A DNA stretch of 64,000 bases from Glycomyces amatae (lineage in GTDB: Bacteria; Actinomycetota; Actinomycetes; Mycobacteriales; Micromonosporaceae): assembly GCF_020991375.1 (NCBI RefSeq), contig NZ_JAJLQZ010000005.1, positions 62,001 through 126,000 on the forward strand. Direction: 5' to 3'. Each line of letters begins with the position of its first letter. The first letter of the stretch is position 1. The notes under the pieces are model-generated. The model saw only the letters and a program-made list of their open reading frames with translations. It was not told the DNA's origin and made no database searches. Positions 17,855-26,283 of the stretch are shown here, piece after piece. A program made the position numbers and the translations under genes.

Positions 17855-18088
17855 AGGCTGCGCTGCTCGGGTCGCCTGCGGCGACCCCCGGCCGGCGCCG
17901 GGGTTCCTTCCGCAAGCTCCAGGCTGCGCTACTCGGGGTCGCCTGCGGCGCCCCCGGCTGCCGCCGGGGTTCCTTCCGCAAGCTCCAGGCTGCGCTACTC
18001 GGGTCGCCTGCGGCGACCCCCGGCCGGCGCCGGGGTTCCTTCCGCAAGCTCCAGGCTGCGCTACTTGGTTCCTTCCGCAAGCTCCAGG
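17855..18088. repeat. 66-bp tandem repeat, three units plus a partial copy
   Basis: Three consecutive 66-bp units begin with AGGCTGCGCT at 17855, 17921 and 17987; a truncated fourth begins at 18053 and runs into the 3' end of the DUF349 gene. Each unit holds a copy of the last seven sense codons of that gene (LELAEGT on the minus strand), then a hairpin CCCCGGC-4 nt-GCCGGGG and a second hairpin GTCGCC-3 nt-GGCGAC, then a TAG stop. The second unit differs in the first hairpin's loop while its stem is kept. The gene copy itself has lost the hairpin. The array lies between the phosphatase start (17669) and the DUF349 stop. Confidence 0.9.
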
Positions 18089-19278
18089 AACTGCTTCTTG
18101 CTCGCCAGGTCCTGCTCGGCCTTCTTGATCCGGCCCGCGTTCCCGTCGGCCTTGGCCCGCTCCAGCTTCTCCTCGGCCTCGGCGACCTGCTGGCGCATCT
18201 GGAGCAGCAGCGGGTTCTCCTCGACCGGGACCTTGCGCCACGCGGTGTCCAGTGCGTCGCGGAGCCGGTCCTCGACGTTGCGCAGGCGCCGCTGGAGCTT
18301 CGCCTGGTTCTTGCGCGGGACCGCGCCGATGTCGTGCCATCCGGCCTGGAGCTCGCGGAACGCCTGCTGCGCGGCCTTCGGGTCGGCCTCGATGTCCAGC
18401 GCCTCGGCCTGCTTGAGCAGCTCCTCCTTCGCGGCCTGGTTGGCGTCCAGCTCCGCGTCGCGGGCCGAGAACACCTCCGAGCGCGCGTTGAAGAACACGT
18501 CCTGCGCGGCGCGGAACCGCTTCCAGGCCTTCTGCTCGGCGTCCGGCGCCAGCCGCCCGGCGTCCTTCCACTCGGCCATGAGGCCCTTGAGCCGGTCGGC
18601 GGTGGGCCCCCAGTCGGTCGAGGTCGACAGCTCCTCGGCCTGCTTGATGAGGGACTCCTTCTGCTGCGCGATCACCTTGCGCTCGGAGTCCAGCTGCGAG
18701 AAGTAGGCGCCCCGGTGCCGCGTGAACGTGTCCCGCGCGGCCGAGAACCGGCGCCACAGCTTCTGGTCGGTCTTCCGGTCGACCCCGTGGATCGCCTTCC
18801 ACTCCTCGATGATCTCGCCGAAGCGCTGGCCCGAGGCCTTCCAGTGGCTGTCGCGGGCCGCGAGCTCCTCCGCCTCGGCCACGAGGGCCTCCTTGGCGGC
18901 GACGGCCTCGGCGCGCTCGGCGTCCTTGGCGGCCTTGAACTCGCCGAGCTTCTCGTCGGCGTGCTTGGACAGCCCGTCCAGGCGGTTCGCCAGGCCCTCG
19001 ACGTCCCCGACCACGGCCGCGGTGTCCAGGCCCTCGCGGAGCTTGCGCAGCTGCGAGGCCGCCTGCTCCACGTCGGCCGACTCCGAGTTCAGGCGCGCGG
19101 CGATGAGATCGACTTCGACCACCAGGTCGGCGTACTTCCGGGCGAAGTGCGCGAGCCCCTCATCGGTGGAGCCGGCCTGCCAGGAGCCGACCGCGCGCTC
19201 GCCGGAGGAGGTCTTCACATAGACCGTGCCGTCGGCGTCGATGCGGCCGAAGCTGGTCCAGTCTCCGAGGTCACTCAT
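18061..19278 (-). CDS. DUF349 domain protein
   Basis: A 405-residue soluble, highly charged helical protein with about four DUF349 repeats. Each is a coiled helix pair with a tryptophan near its middle, such as FGEIIEEWKAIHGVDRKTDQKLWRRF, LMAEWKDAGRLAPDAEQKAWKRF and LQAGWHDIGAVPRKNQAKLQRR (parts quoted). The N-terminal 50 residues form a separate beta-rich segment. DUF349 proteins are widespread in actinobacteria with no firmly known biochemical role. The gene diverges from miaA, and a GAGATT hexamer lies 6 nt before its ATG. Its 3' end is duplicated in the adjacent tandem repeat. Confidence 0.92.
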   Translation of the reverse strand: MSDLGDWTSFGRIDADGTVYVKTSSGERAVGSWQAGSTDEGLAHFARKYADLVVEVDLIAARLNSESADVEQAASQLRKLREGLDTAAVVGDVEGLANRLDGLSKHADEKLGEFKAAKDAERAEAVAAKEALVAEAEELAARDSHWKASGQRFGEIIEEWKAIHGVDRKTDQKLWRRFSAARDTFTRHRGAYFSQLDSERKVIAQQKESLIKQAEELSTSTDWGPTADRLKGLMAEWKDAGRLAPDAEQKAWKRFRAAQDVFFNARSEVFSARDAELDANQAAKEELLKQAEALDIEADPKAAQQAFRELQAGWHDIGAVPRKNQAKLQRRLRNVEDRLRDALDTAWRKVPVEENPLLLQMRQQVAEAEEKLERAKADGNAGRIKKAEQDLASKKQFLELAEGTK

Positions 19279-19442
19279 CGCGGTAATCTCAAATCCTTCA
19301 CACGAACTAAGGGACGTACTTCCCGTACCTTACGGTGGTCAGCGGGTCGCCGCCAGCCGGGTGGGGCCGCACGAACCGAGGGGGTCATTCAGTTGCGCCA
19401 TCCCGAGCCACGGCTCCCGACCTCCGCCGAGAGCGCCGACTT

Positions 19443-20402
19443 ATGGGTCACGGACTCCGCCGGGAGGCGGTCGACGGTAACCCCACCCTACAGCCGCCGG
19501 TGATCGCCGTCGTAGGCCCCACCGCGGCCGGGAAGACCGCGCTGTCCGTCGCGCTGGCGAAGGCCCTGGACGGCGAGGTGGTCAACGCCGACTCGATGCA
19601 GCTGTACCGCGGGATGGACATCGGCACCGCCAAGATCACCGACGAGGAGCGCGACGGCGTCCCCCACCTCGTGTTCGACGTCCTCGACGTCACCGAGCCC
19701 GCCGACGTCGCCAGCTACCAGCGCCTCGCCCGAGGGGCGATCGCCGACATCCGCTCCCGCGGGAGGCGCCCGATCCTCGTGGGCGGCTCCGGCCTCTACG
19801 TCCAGGCCGCCCTCGACGAGATGGACTTCCCCGGCACCGACCCGGTGATCCGCGCCCGCATCGAGGCCGACCTCGCCCTCGTCGGGCCCGCCGCGCTCTG
19901 GGAGCGCCTCAAGGAGCGCGACCCCGATGCCGCGAAGGCGATCCTGCCCTCGAACGGGCGCCGCGTCGTGCGCGCCCTCGAGGTCGTGGAGCTCACCGGC
20001 TCCTTCACCGCGAGCCTGCCCGAGCCCCGGGCCCACCTCGAGGCGGTCCGCGTCGGCGTCGACCTCGACACCGCGGTCCTGGACGAGCGCATCGAGCGGC
20101 GCGTGCGCCGCATGTGGGACGCCGGGCTCCTCGACGAGGTCCGCGACCTCGAGGCGCGGGGCCTGCGCGAGGGCCGCACCGCCTCCCGCGCCCTGGGCTA
20201 CCAGCAGGTCCTGGCCCACTTCGGGGGGGAGCACGACGAGGACGAGGCCTTCCGGCTCACCGTCCAGGGCACCCGCCGCTTCGTGCGCCGCCAGCGCTCC
20301 TGGTTCAAAAGGGACGGCCGCATCGAATGGTTCGATGCGGCCGATCCTCGGCTCTTCGAGCGCGTCCTCGCCTTCATCCGCGAACGCGGGGAGGCCCCAT
20401 AG
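19443..20402 (+). CDS. miaA: tRNA dimethylallyltransferase MiaA
   Basis: A 319-residue enzyme that transfers a dimethylallyl group from DMAPP to adenosine 37 of tRNAs reading UNN codons. The P-loop GPTAAGKT lies near residues 25-32, followed by VVNADSMQLYRGMDIGTAK with the catalytic aspartate, the ILVGGSGLYVQA motif, and the C-terminal ALGYQQVLAHF and RRFVRRQRSWFKRD motifs. The ATG at 19443 gives a 19-residue lead before the conserved core; GTG at 19500 is an alternative. It supplies the substrate of MiaB. It converges with the aldo/keto reductase (3 nt between stops). Confidence 0.96.
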   Translation: MGHGLRREAVDGNPTLQPPVIAVVGPTAAGKTALSVALAKALDGEVVNADSMQLYRGMDIGTAKITDEERDGVPHLVFDVLDVTEPADVASYQRLARGAIADIRSRGRRPILVGGSGLYVQAALDEMDFPGTDPVIRARIEADLALVGPAALWERLKERDPDAAKAILPSNGRRVVRALEVVELTGSFTASLPEPRAHLEAVRVGVDLDTAVLDERIERRVRRMWDAGLLDEVRDLEARGLREGRTASRALGYQQVLAHFGGEHDEDEAFRLTVQGTRRFVRRQRSWFKRDGRIEWFDAADPRLFERVLAFIRERGEAP

Positions 20403-20405
20403 GGC

Positions 20406-21401
20406 TCACGCGCGCGGGTTCGGCGCCGTCGTCTCCTTCGGGTCGGTGACCGACACCGGCGCGAACAGCTCGTTGATCTTCGCGTAGGTCTCCTCCGGCA
20501 GCTTCACGCCGACGGCCTTGACGTTCTCCTCGACCTGCTCGGGGCGGGTCGCGCCGATGATCGCGGCGGAGACGTTCGGGTTCTGGAGCACCCACGCCAG
20601 GCTCAGCTGCGCGATGGTCAGGCCCAGCTCCTCGGCGATCGGCCCGAGCTGCTGCACCCGCTCGAGCACGTCGTCCTTGAGCCAGTTCTCGACGAAGCGC
20701 CCGAACTTCGGGTCGGCGCCGCGCGAACCGGCCGGGGCGCCCTGGCCCGGCTTGTACTTGCCGGTGAGCACGCCGCCGGCCAGCGGGGACCACACGATCT
20801 GGCCGATGCCCAGCTCCTCGGAGGCCGGGACGACCTCGGCCTCGATGACCCGCCACAGCAGCGAGTACTGCGGCTGGCTCGAGACGAGCTGGATCTTCAG
20901 GTCCTTCGCGAGCCCGGCCGCGGCGCGGATCTGCTCGGCGTTCCACTCCGAGACGCCGATGTAGTGCGCCTTGCCCGAGTGCACCACGTCGGCGAACGCC
21001 TGCATGGTCTCCTCGAGCGGGGTCTCCACGTCCCAGCGGTGGGCCTGGTACAGCTCCACCCGGTCGGTCTGGAGGCGCGTCAGCGAGTTGTCGATCGACT
21101 CCTTGATGTGCTTCGCGGACAGGCCCCGGTCGTTCTTGCCCGGGCCCATCGGCCAGTAGACCTTGGTGAAGATCTCGATGCCGTCGCGGCGCTGGTCCTT
21201 CAGCGCGCGGCCGATGACCTCCTCCGCCGCGCCCTGCGCGTACACGTCGGCGGTGTCGAAGGTGGTGATGCCGGCTTCGAGGGCGGCGTTGACGCACGCG
21301 ACCGCGGCGTCCTCCTCCACCTGCCCGCCGTGGGTGATCCAGTTGCCGTACACCAGTTCGGAAATAACGAGGCCAGAGCGGCCGAGATGACGAAACTCCA
21401 T
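20406..21401 (-). CDS. Aldo/keto reductase
   Basis: A 331-residue TIM-barrel oxidoreductase of the potassium-channel-beta-like AKR group. The catalytic tetrad is visible: D49 and Y54 in FDTADVY, the lysine in EIFTKVYW, and the histidine in ELYQAHRWD. A C-terminal NADPH-binding segment is present (IIGATRPEQVEENV). It reduces aldehydes or ketones with NADPH; the physiological substrate is unknown. TAATCT lies 6 nt upstream of the ATG, so the mRNA may be leaderless. Confidence 0.92.
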   Translation of the reverse strand: MEFRHLGRSGLVISELVYGNWITHGGQVEEDAAVACVNAALEAGITTFDTADVYAQGAAEEVIGRALKDQRRDGIEIFTKVYWPMGPGKNDRGLSAKHIKESIDNSLTRLQTDRVELYQAHRWDVETPLEETMQAFADVVHSGKAHYIGVSEWNAEQIRAAAGLAKDLKIQLVSSQPQYSLLWRVIEAEVVPASEELGIGQIVWSPLAGGVLTGKYKPGQGAPAGSRGADPKFGRFVENWLKDDVLERVQQLGPIAEELGLTIAQLSLAWVLQNPNVSAAIIGATRPEQVEENVKAVGVKLPEETYAKINELFAPVSVTDPKETTAPNPRA

Positions 21402-21464
21402 GCCATGAGATTACCTGCCGAGCGGCAAGCGTCAACGAAACCGAGGTCACAGATGCGCGCGCGT

Positions 21465-21494
21465 GCCGGTAGTCCTCCCGCGCGGGCTACCGGC
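21465..21494 (-). terminator. Terminator after the MscS-family gene
   Basis: An 8-bp outer stem (GCCGGTAG at 21465-21472 with 21487-21494) encloses a GC-rich inner palindrome. It lies 5 nt past the stop on the minus strand. Confidence 0.6.
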
Positions 21495-21499
21495 CGCCC

Positions 21500-22672
21500 T
21501 CAGCTCTCGGGAGCGGGGCTGCGCTGCCTGAACGGCGCCTCGCTGAGCAGCATCTGGACCTCCGAGGGCTCGATCGGCTGCGCCTCGGCCTGCTGGTCGG
21601 GGAAGACCCCGCTGCGCACGTCCATGACCGACTGGTAGCTGTTGACGCGCATGCGGGGGATGCAGTGCGGGTGCTCGTCGACGATCCAGCGGATCATGTG
21701 CTCGCGCACGTCGCACCGGAGCGTCCACTGGTGGGAGGGGTTGGCCGCCGAGATCGTCATGCGCAGGCGCATGTACGGCCCGGTGGCGTCGTTGACCTCC
21801 ATGCCGTGGCTGCGCCCGTCCCAGAGCGGGTTGGTCCCCAGGTAGCGCAGCAGCTCGGCGCGCGCCTGGTCGACCGGCAGCCGCCAGTCGGCGTCGAGCA
21901 GGATCGTGCCGAGCACGGCCGGGTCGTTGCGGGTCCAGTTGACGTACGGATGGGTCTTGAAGTACGAGGTCGGCAGCACGAGCCGCCGCTCGTCCCAGAT
22001 GCGGACCACCACGTACGACAGGGTGATCTCCTCGATGCGGCCCCACTCGCCCTCGATGACCACGACGTCCTCGAGCCGCAGCGCGTCCCCGAACGCCAGC
22101 TGCATGCCCGCGAAGAGGTTCTGGAGCATCGTCTGCGCGGCCAGCGCGGCGATCACGCCCGCGACGCCCGCCGCCCCCAGCAGCGAGGTGCCGAGGACCT
22201 TCAGGGAGGGGATGTTGAACAGTATGATCCCCGCCGCCACCATCCACACCCCCGCCGCGACCAGCCGGTAGGTCACGATCGCCTGGGTGCGCCGGCGCCG
22301 CCCGCCGACGTCGTTCTCGTTGAGCGAGCCCCACCGCTCCTGGAGCGGCACCTTCCAGACGCTGAGCAGGTTGGAGACCAGCCACGCGCCCGAGATCACG
22401 GTGCCGAACATGAGGACCCGGCTGAGGCTGATGTTCCATCCGTCGTCCCACCCCTGGGCGGCGACGTCGCTCTGGGCGAACAGCAGGATCTGCACGCCGC
22501 CGGTCGCGGCCATGAGCTGCGCGGGCCGCAGCGCCTTGCCGACGACGAGGGACTGGCGCTCGGAGGCGTGGCGCAGCAGCAGCCACTTGACGAGCAGGCG
22601 GGCGAGGCTGACCGTGACGGCGGACAGGACCGCCACGAGGACGACGGCGAGCCAGGGGGCGAGGTTCGGCAT
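21500..22672 (-). CDS. MscS-family mechanosensitive ion channel
   Basis: A 390-residue membrane protein with four to five N-terminal transmembrane helices and the MscS pore region: a Gly/Ala-packed helix (LLGAAGVAGVIAALAAQTMLQNLFAG) followed by the beta-domain LEDVVVIEGEWGRIEEITLSYVVVR and RLVLPTSYF. It would open on membrane tension to release solutes during hypo-osmotic shock. The ATG at 22672 has TAGCCT 7 nt upstream and no Shine-Dalgarno. The longer upstream open frame belongs to the shadow of the next gene. Confidence 0.9.
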   Translation of the reverse strand: MPNLAPWLAVVLVAVLSAVTVSLARLLVKWLLLRHASERQSLVVGKALRPAQLMAATGGVQILLFAQSDVAAQGWDDGWNISLSRVLMFGTVISGAWLVSNLLSVWKVPLQERWGSLNENDVGGRRRRTQAIVTYRLVAAGVWMVAAGIILFNIPSLKVLGTSLLGAAGVAGVIAALAAQTMLQNLFAGMQLAFGDALRLEDVVVIEGEWGRIEEITLSYVVVRIWDERRLVLPTSYFKTHPYVNWTRNDPAVLGTILLDADWRLPVDQARAELLRYLGTNPLWDGRSHGMEVNDATGPYMRLRMTISAANPSHQWTLRCDVREHMIRWIVDEHPHCIPRMRVNSYQSVMDVRSGVFPDQQAEAQPIEPSEVQMLLSEAPFRQRSPAPES

Positions 22673-22713
22673 GGCTCTCAGGCTATCGAGGAACGCGGGC
22701 GCGCCGTGTACCG

Positions 22714-23793
22714 CTAGAGGGGCCCGTCGTCGATCGAGACGACCGCGTCGAGGGTCCGCAGCGCCTCGGCGCGCTCGGTCCTGGCGGGCACGACCTCGCC
22801 CCCGTCCAGGCCCAGGGCGCCCCAGGAGTACCCGTCGGTGACCAGGAACCCGGCCGGGTGGACCTCGACCCGCTGGTAGCGCGGCGGCACCACCACGCGT
22901 CCGGACTTGTGCACCACCAGCACCCGCCCGCGCTGCGCCGCGACGGCCACGCCGTTGACGAAGCCGGTGACGGTGCGCCCGTCGGCGGTCGGCGTCTCCA
23001 TGGCGCCGTAGAGCATCGGGACCACCACGGTGCCGTTGCGGTCGATCGCGCCCCAGTCGGCCTGGCACACGGCCGCGACGCCGCCGCGGAAGTCCCCGGC
23101 CTGGCTGAACGCGGCCTGCACCACGGGCCGCCCGTTCGGCCCCAGGTAGCCCCAGCGGCCCGTCTGCGAGTCCTGGAACCGCTCGGGGGCGGGGTGCCCG
23201 GCGCGCTCGGGCCAGCCGCGCGGCGGCGGCCCGAACCCGGCCTTGGCGGCGCGCTCCTCGATGAGCCCCAGCGCGGTCTCGACGATCTGCATGACGAACC
23301 CGTGCGGGTTCTGCTCGGAGGCGCGCTGGACGTGGATGAGCGACTCGGTGATGCGGCCCTGGGCGATGCACGACAGCCCGGCGTAGGCGCGGACCGCGCC
23401 GGTGAGCGTGCGGGGAAGCTCCCCGGCCTCGGCGAGGGCGAACAGCTGGTCGGCCTCCTCGTAGCGGCCGCGCACGCGCAGGACCTGGCCGAGGCGGGCC
23501 CGGGCCGGGGCCAGGAGGAGGTCGGCGCCGACGGCCTCGGCGTACTTGACCGCGGCGGCGGCGTCCACTTCGGCCCCGTCGAAGTCGCCGAGGACGCGCA
23601 GGACGACCGCGCGGACCCCGAGCAGCCGCGACTGGTCGGCCTCGGCGGCGTGCCGGGCCAGGCGCAGCGTGGACTCCTCGCGGATCTGCTGGAGGGCGAC
23701 GGTGTCGGCGATCGCGTGGCGCATGGTGGCGCGATCGAGGGGGCCGAGGGCGCGGAACAGCCCCGCCCGCAAGTCCGCCGCGACATCCACCAC
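22714..23793 (-). CDS. TPR / WG-repeat protein
   Basis: A 359-residue soluble protein with two parts. Residues 1 to about 190 are helical TPR-like repeats (alanine- and leucine-rich helix pairs, such as LLGVRAVVLRVLGDFDGAEVDAA and LGQVLRVRGRYEEADQLFALAEAG in part). The C-terminal half is a WG-repeat beta-propeller-like region: GRWGYLGPNGRPVVQAAFSQAGDF, ADWGAIDRNGTVVVPMLYG and SWGALGLDGGEVVPA. Both parts are protein-interaction folds; no catalytic motif is visible and no partner is indicated. It lies between the MscS and DUF3043 genes on the same strand. Confidence 0.75.
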   Translation of the reverse strand: MVDVAADLRAGLFRALGPLDRATMRHAIADTVALQQIREESTLRLARHAAEADQSRLLGVRAVVLRVLGDFDGAEVDAAAAVKYAEAVGADLLLAPARARLGQVLRVRGRYEEADQLFALAEAGELPRTLTGAVRAYAGLSCIAQGRITESLIHVQRASEQNPHGFVMQIVETALGLIEERAAKAGFGPPPRGWPERAGHPAPERFQDSQTGRWGYLGPNGRPVVQAAFSQAGDFRGGVAAVCQADWGAIDRNGTVVVPMLYGAMETPTADGRTVTGFVNGVAVAAQRGRVLVVHKSGRVVVPPRYQRVEVHPAGFLVTDGYSWGALGLDGGEVVPARTERAEALRTLDAVVSIDDGPL

Positions 23794-23905
23794 GTTGGCT
23801 ACTTTCCGGGGTCAGAGAGGATTACGACAATTCGAGGGTAAGCCATCGGTGACCCGGGAGTGAGGGCAGAACGATCTCGGGCCTGATCGGCTGGTGAGAG
23901 GTGAG

Positions 23906-23934
23906 GCGGGTCGGGGCGGGCGGCCCCGACCCGC
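23906..23934 (-). terminator. Terminator overlapping the DUF3043 stop
   Basis: An 11-bp perfect stem (GCGGGTCGGGG with its complement, 7-nt loop) begins at the stop codon of the DUF3043 gene on the minus strand. Confidence 0.7.
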
Positions 23935-24602
23935 TACTTGACGACCTTGCCGAGGTCGTCCTCCGTGGCCTTGTAGCTCATGCGGGCGCGCGGGTTGCGC
24001 ATCGAGCGGGGCATGATGCTCCGCTGGATCGCGTACCAGTACAGGCCGCCCTTGCGCTGCTCCGTCTTGGGGAAGCGCTTGAAGACCAGGCGCTTGACGC
24101 GCCGCGACAGGAGGATCGACTCGACGACGATGACCGCGGTGAGGGCCAGCAGCCCGATGAACAGGTAGCTCTGGAGCTGGGCCGAGCCCGAGGTGGAGAA
24201 GATGAGGATCGCGAACGCGCCGAACATGTAGTACTGCCCGACCGACCAGCGGGAGTCGACGATGTCGCGCACCAGCAGGCGCTCGGGCCCGCGGTCGCGC
24301 GCGAGGTGGTACTTGTCGAAGAGCGGGTCGCCCTTCCACTGGCCCTCGGCGATGCGGGCGCGCTCGTTGCGGAGGTCCTCCTTGGCCTGCCGCTTCTGCT
24401 CCTTGGTCAGCGGGCCGGACTTCTTGAGCGCCTCCCGCTTCTCCTTGTTCGACATGGGCGGGTTGGCCGGGGGACGGGCCTTGGCCTGGCTGGGCCGCTT
24501 GGGGGTGGCCTTCCCCTTCTTGCCGGTCGCGGCGACGGGCTTGGGCTCCACCGTGCCACTCGGTGCGGTGGCAGGTGCTGCCTGGGCGGACTTCTTCGCC
24601 AC
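23934..24602 (-). CDS. DUF3043 membrane protein
   Basis: A 222-residue protein of the actinobacterial DUF3043 family. The first 90 residues are a disordered Lys/Ala/Pro-rich tail, followed by a charged helix (LTKEQKRQAKEDLRNERARIAEG). The core holds DIVDSRWSVGQYYMFGAF, two transmembrane helices (about 120-165), and the basic RRVKRLVFKRFPKTEQRKGGLYWYA. The function is unknown. GTG at 24602 is preceded by AGGAAG. Encoded 50 nt downstream of murA on the same strand. Confidence 0.9.
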   Translation of the reverse strand: MAKKSAQAAPATAPSGTVEPKPVAATGKKGKATPKRPSQAKARPPANPPMSNKEKREALKKSGPLTKEQKRQAKEDLRNERARIAEGQWKGDPLFDKYHLARDRGPERLLVRDIVDSRWSVGQYYMFGAFAILIFSTSGSAQLQSYLFIGLLALTAVIVVESILLSRRVKRLVFKRFPKTEQRKGGLYWYAIQRSIMPRSMRNPRARMSYKATEDDLGKVVK

Positions 24603-24653
24603 GGACGATCGGCCTTCCTCAACTCGCTACGGGCTGCTGTCCTCCAAGCATAC

Positions 24654-26030
24654 CTACGTGTGCTTCGCGCTCGGACGCTCGATCTTGGCGCCCAGCCCGA
24701 GGAGCTTCTCCTCGAAGTTCTCGTAGCCGCGGGTGATGTAGCGGTCGACGCCGTAGACGCGCGAGGTGCCCTCGGCGGCCATGGCGGCGATGAGGTGGCT
24801 GAACCCGGCGCGCAGGTCGGGGATCTGGAGGTCGGCGGCGTGCAGCTTCGAGGGCCCGGCGATGACGGCCGAGTGCAGGAAGTTGCGCCGTCCCCAGCGG
24901 CACGGCGTGCCGCCGAGGCAGTCGGAGTACAGCTCGATGTTCGCGCCCATGCCGCGCAGCTCGCGGGTGTAGCCGAAGCGGTTCTCGTACACGGTCTCGT
25001 GCATGATCGACAGGCCGTCGGCCTGCGTGAGCGCGACCACGATCGGCTGCTGCCAGTCGGTCATGAGGCCCGGGTGGACGTCGGTCTCGAGCGCGACGGG
25101 CTTGAGCGCGGTGCCCGGGTGCCAGAACCGGATGCCGCCCTCGTTCGGGTCGTCGTCGACCTCGTAGGCCCCGCCGATGGAGCGGAAGACGTTGAGGAAG
25201 GTCATCATGTCGGCCTGCTGGGCGCCGCGCACGAACACGCTGCCCTCGGTCGCCAGCGCCGCCGAGGCCCACGAGGCGGCCTCGATGCGGTCGGGGAGCG
25301 CCCGGTGCCGGTAGCCCTTGAGCTCGTCGACGCCGACGATCTCGATGACCCGGTTGGTGTGGACCTTGATGATCGCGCCCATCTTCTGGAGGACGCAGAT
25401 GAGGTCGATGATCTCCGGCTCGATCGCGGCGTTGCGCAGCTCGGTGGTGCCCTTGGCCATGACGGCGGTGAGCAGGACCTGCTCGGTGGCGCCGACCGAG
25501 GGGAACTCGAGCTCGTAGCGGATGCCGTGGAGGCCGTTGGGGGCCGACAGGTGCGTGCCGGCGGCGTCCTTCTCGACGACCGCGCCGAACTGGCGGAGCG
25601 CGTCGAGGTGGAAGTCGATGGGGCGGCCGCCGATGTTGCACCCGCCGAGGTCGGGGATGAAGGCGCGGCCGAGGCGGTGCAGCAGCGGGCCGCACAGGAG
25701 GATCGGGATGCGGCTGGTGCCGGCGTGGACGTTGATCTCCTCGACGCCGGCGGACTCGACCGAGGTCGGGTCCATGTAGAGGGTGTCGCCGTCGAGCTCG
25801 ACGTCGACGCCGTGGACGCGCAGGAGGCCGGTGACGACCTCGACGTCGCGGATGGCGGGGACGGAGCGCAGGACCGAGGGGGAGGTGCCCAGGAGGGCCG
25901 CCACCATCGCCTTGGAGACGAGGTTCTTCGCGCCGCGGACGGTGACCTCGCCTTCCAGGGGGGTGCCGCCGTGAATGATCAGCATGTCGTTGGAAGACAC
26001 AGTTTCGGGGGTGGCGTCGGTGCTGCTCAA
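24654..26030 (-). CDS. murA: UDP-N-acetylglucosamine 1-carboxyvinyltransferase (MurA family)
   Basis: A 458-residue EPSP-synthase-fold enzyme catalysing the first committed step of peptidoglycan precursor synthesis, enolpyruvyl transfer from PEP to UDP-GlcNAc. The catalytic cysteine is in LGGCNIGGRPIDFH (C131 with the start used), the residue that fosfomycin would alkylate. Other family signatures are RGAKNLVSKAMVAALL, EPEIIDLICVLQKMGA and DLRAGFSHLIAAM. The start is taken as TTG at 26030 because GAGGAGA stands just upstream; the in-frame ATG at 25986 and the GTG before it have no ribosome binding site. Confidence 0.93.
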   Translation of the reverse strand: MSSTDATPETVSSNDMLIIHGGTPLEGEVTVRGAKNLVSKAMVAALLGTSPSVLRSVPAIRDVEVVTGLLRVHGVDVELDGDTLYMDPTSVESAGVEEINVHAGTSRIPILLCGPLLHRLGRAFIPDLGGCNIGGRPIDFHLDALRQFGAVVEKDAAGTHLSAPNGLHGIRYELEFPSVGATEQVLLTAVMAKGTTELRNAAIEPEIIDLICVLQKMGAIIKVHTNRVIEIVGVDELKGYRHRALPDRIEAASWASAALATEGSVFVRGAQQADMMTFLNVFRSIGGAYEVDDDPNEGGIRFWHPGTALKPVALETDVHPGLMTDWQQPIVVALTQADGLSIMHETVYENRFGYTRELRGMGANIELYSDCLGGTPCRWGRRNFLHSAVIAGPSKLHAADLQIPDLRAGFSHLIAAMAAEGTSRVYGVDRYITRGYENFEEKLLGLGAKIERPSAKHT

Positions 26031-26242
26031 CAGGTCTCCTCGATGGGTGGAGTTCTGGGAAGGAAGCCGGGAACCGGGAGTGGAACCCGAGGTGTCCGGC
26101 CGGTGCCGTCCAGGGCGCGTTCTCGCTCCGCGGACCAACGATAACGGAATAGCCACAAGGAAAACGCCCAGGTAGCGGCATAACTTACGGTGATCATGCG
26201 CACGACGCGATCGCGCAACCGAATATCGCGGGAAGCCGTGTG

Positions 26243-26274
26243 GGGACCGCAGATCGTATAGGATCTGCGGTCCC
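26243..26274 (-). terminator. Terminator after nadA
   Basis: A 13-bp perfect stem (26243-26255 with 26262-26274, 6-nt loop), 9 nt past the nadA stop on the minus strand. Confidence 0.8.
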
Positions 26275-26283
26275 TTGTTCGGC

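Noticed and set aside
17763-18080. Open frame with 22-residue repeats (PSSAAWSLRKEPRRRPGVAA) in the tandem array
   Set aside because: The repeats arise because the unit is 66 bp; the frame is one of several open ones and has no start signal. The DNA repeat is the real feature.
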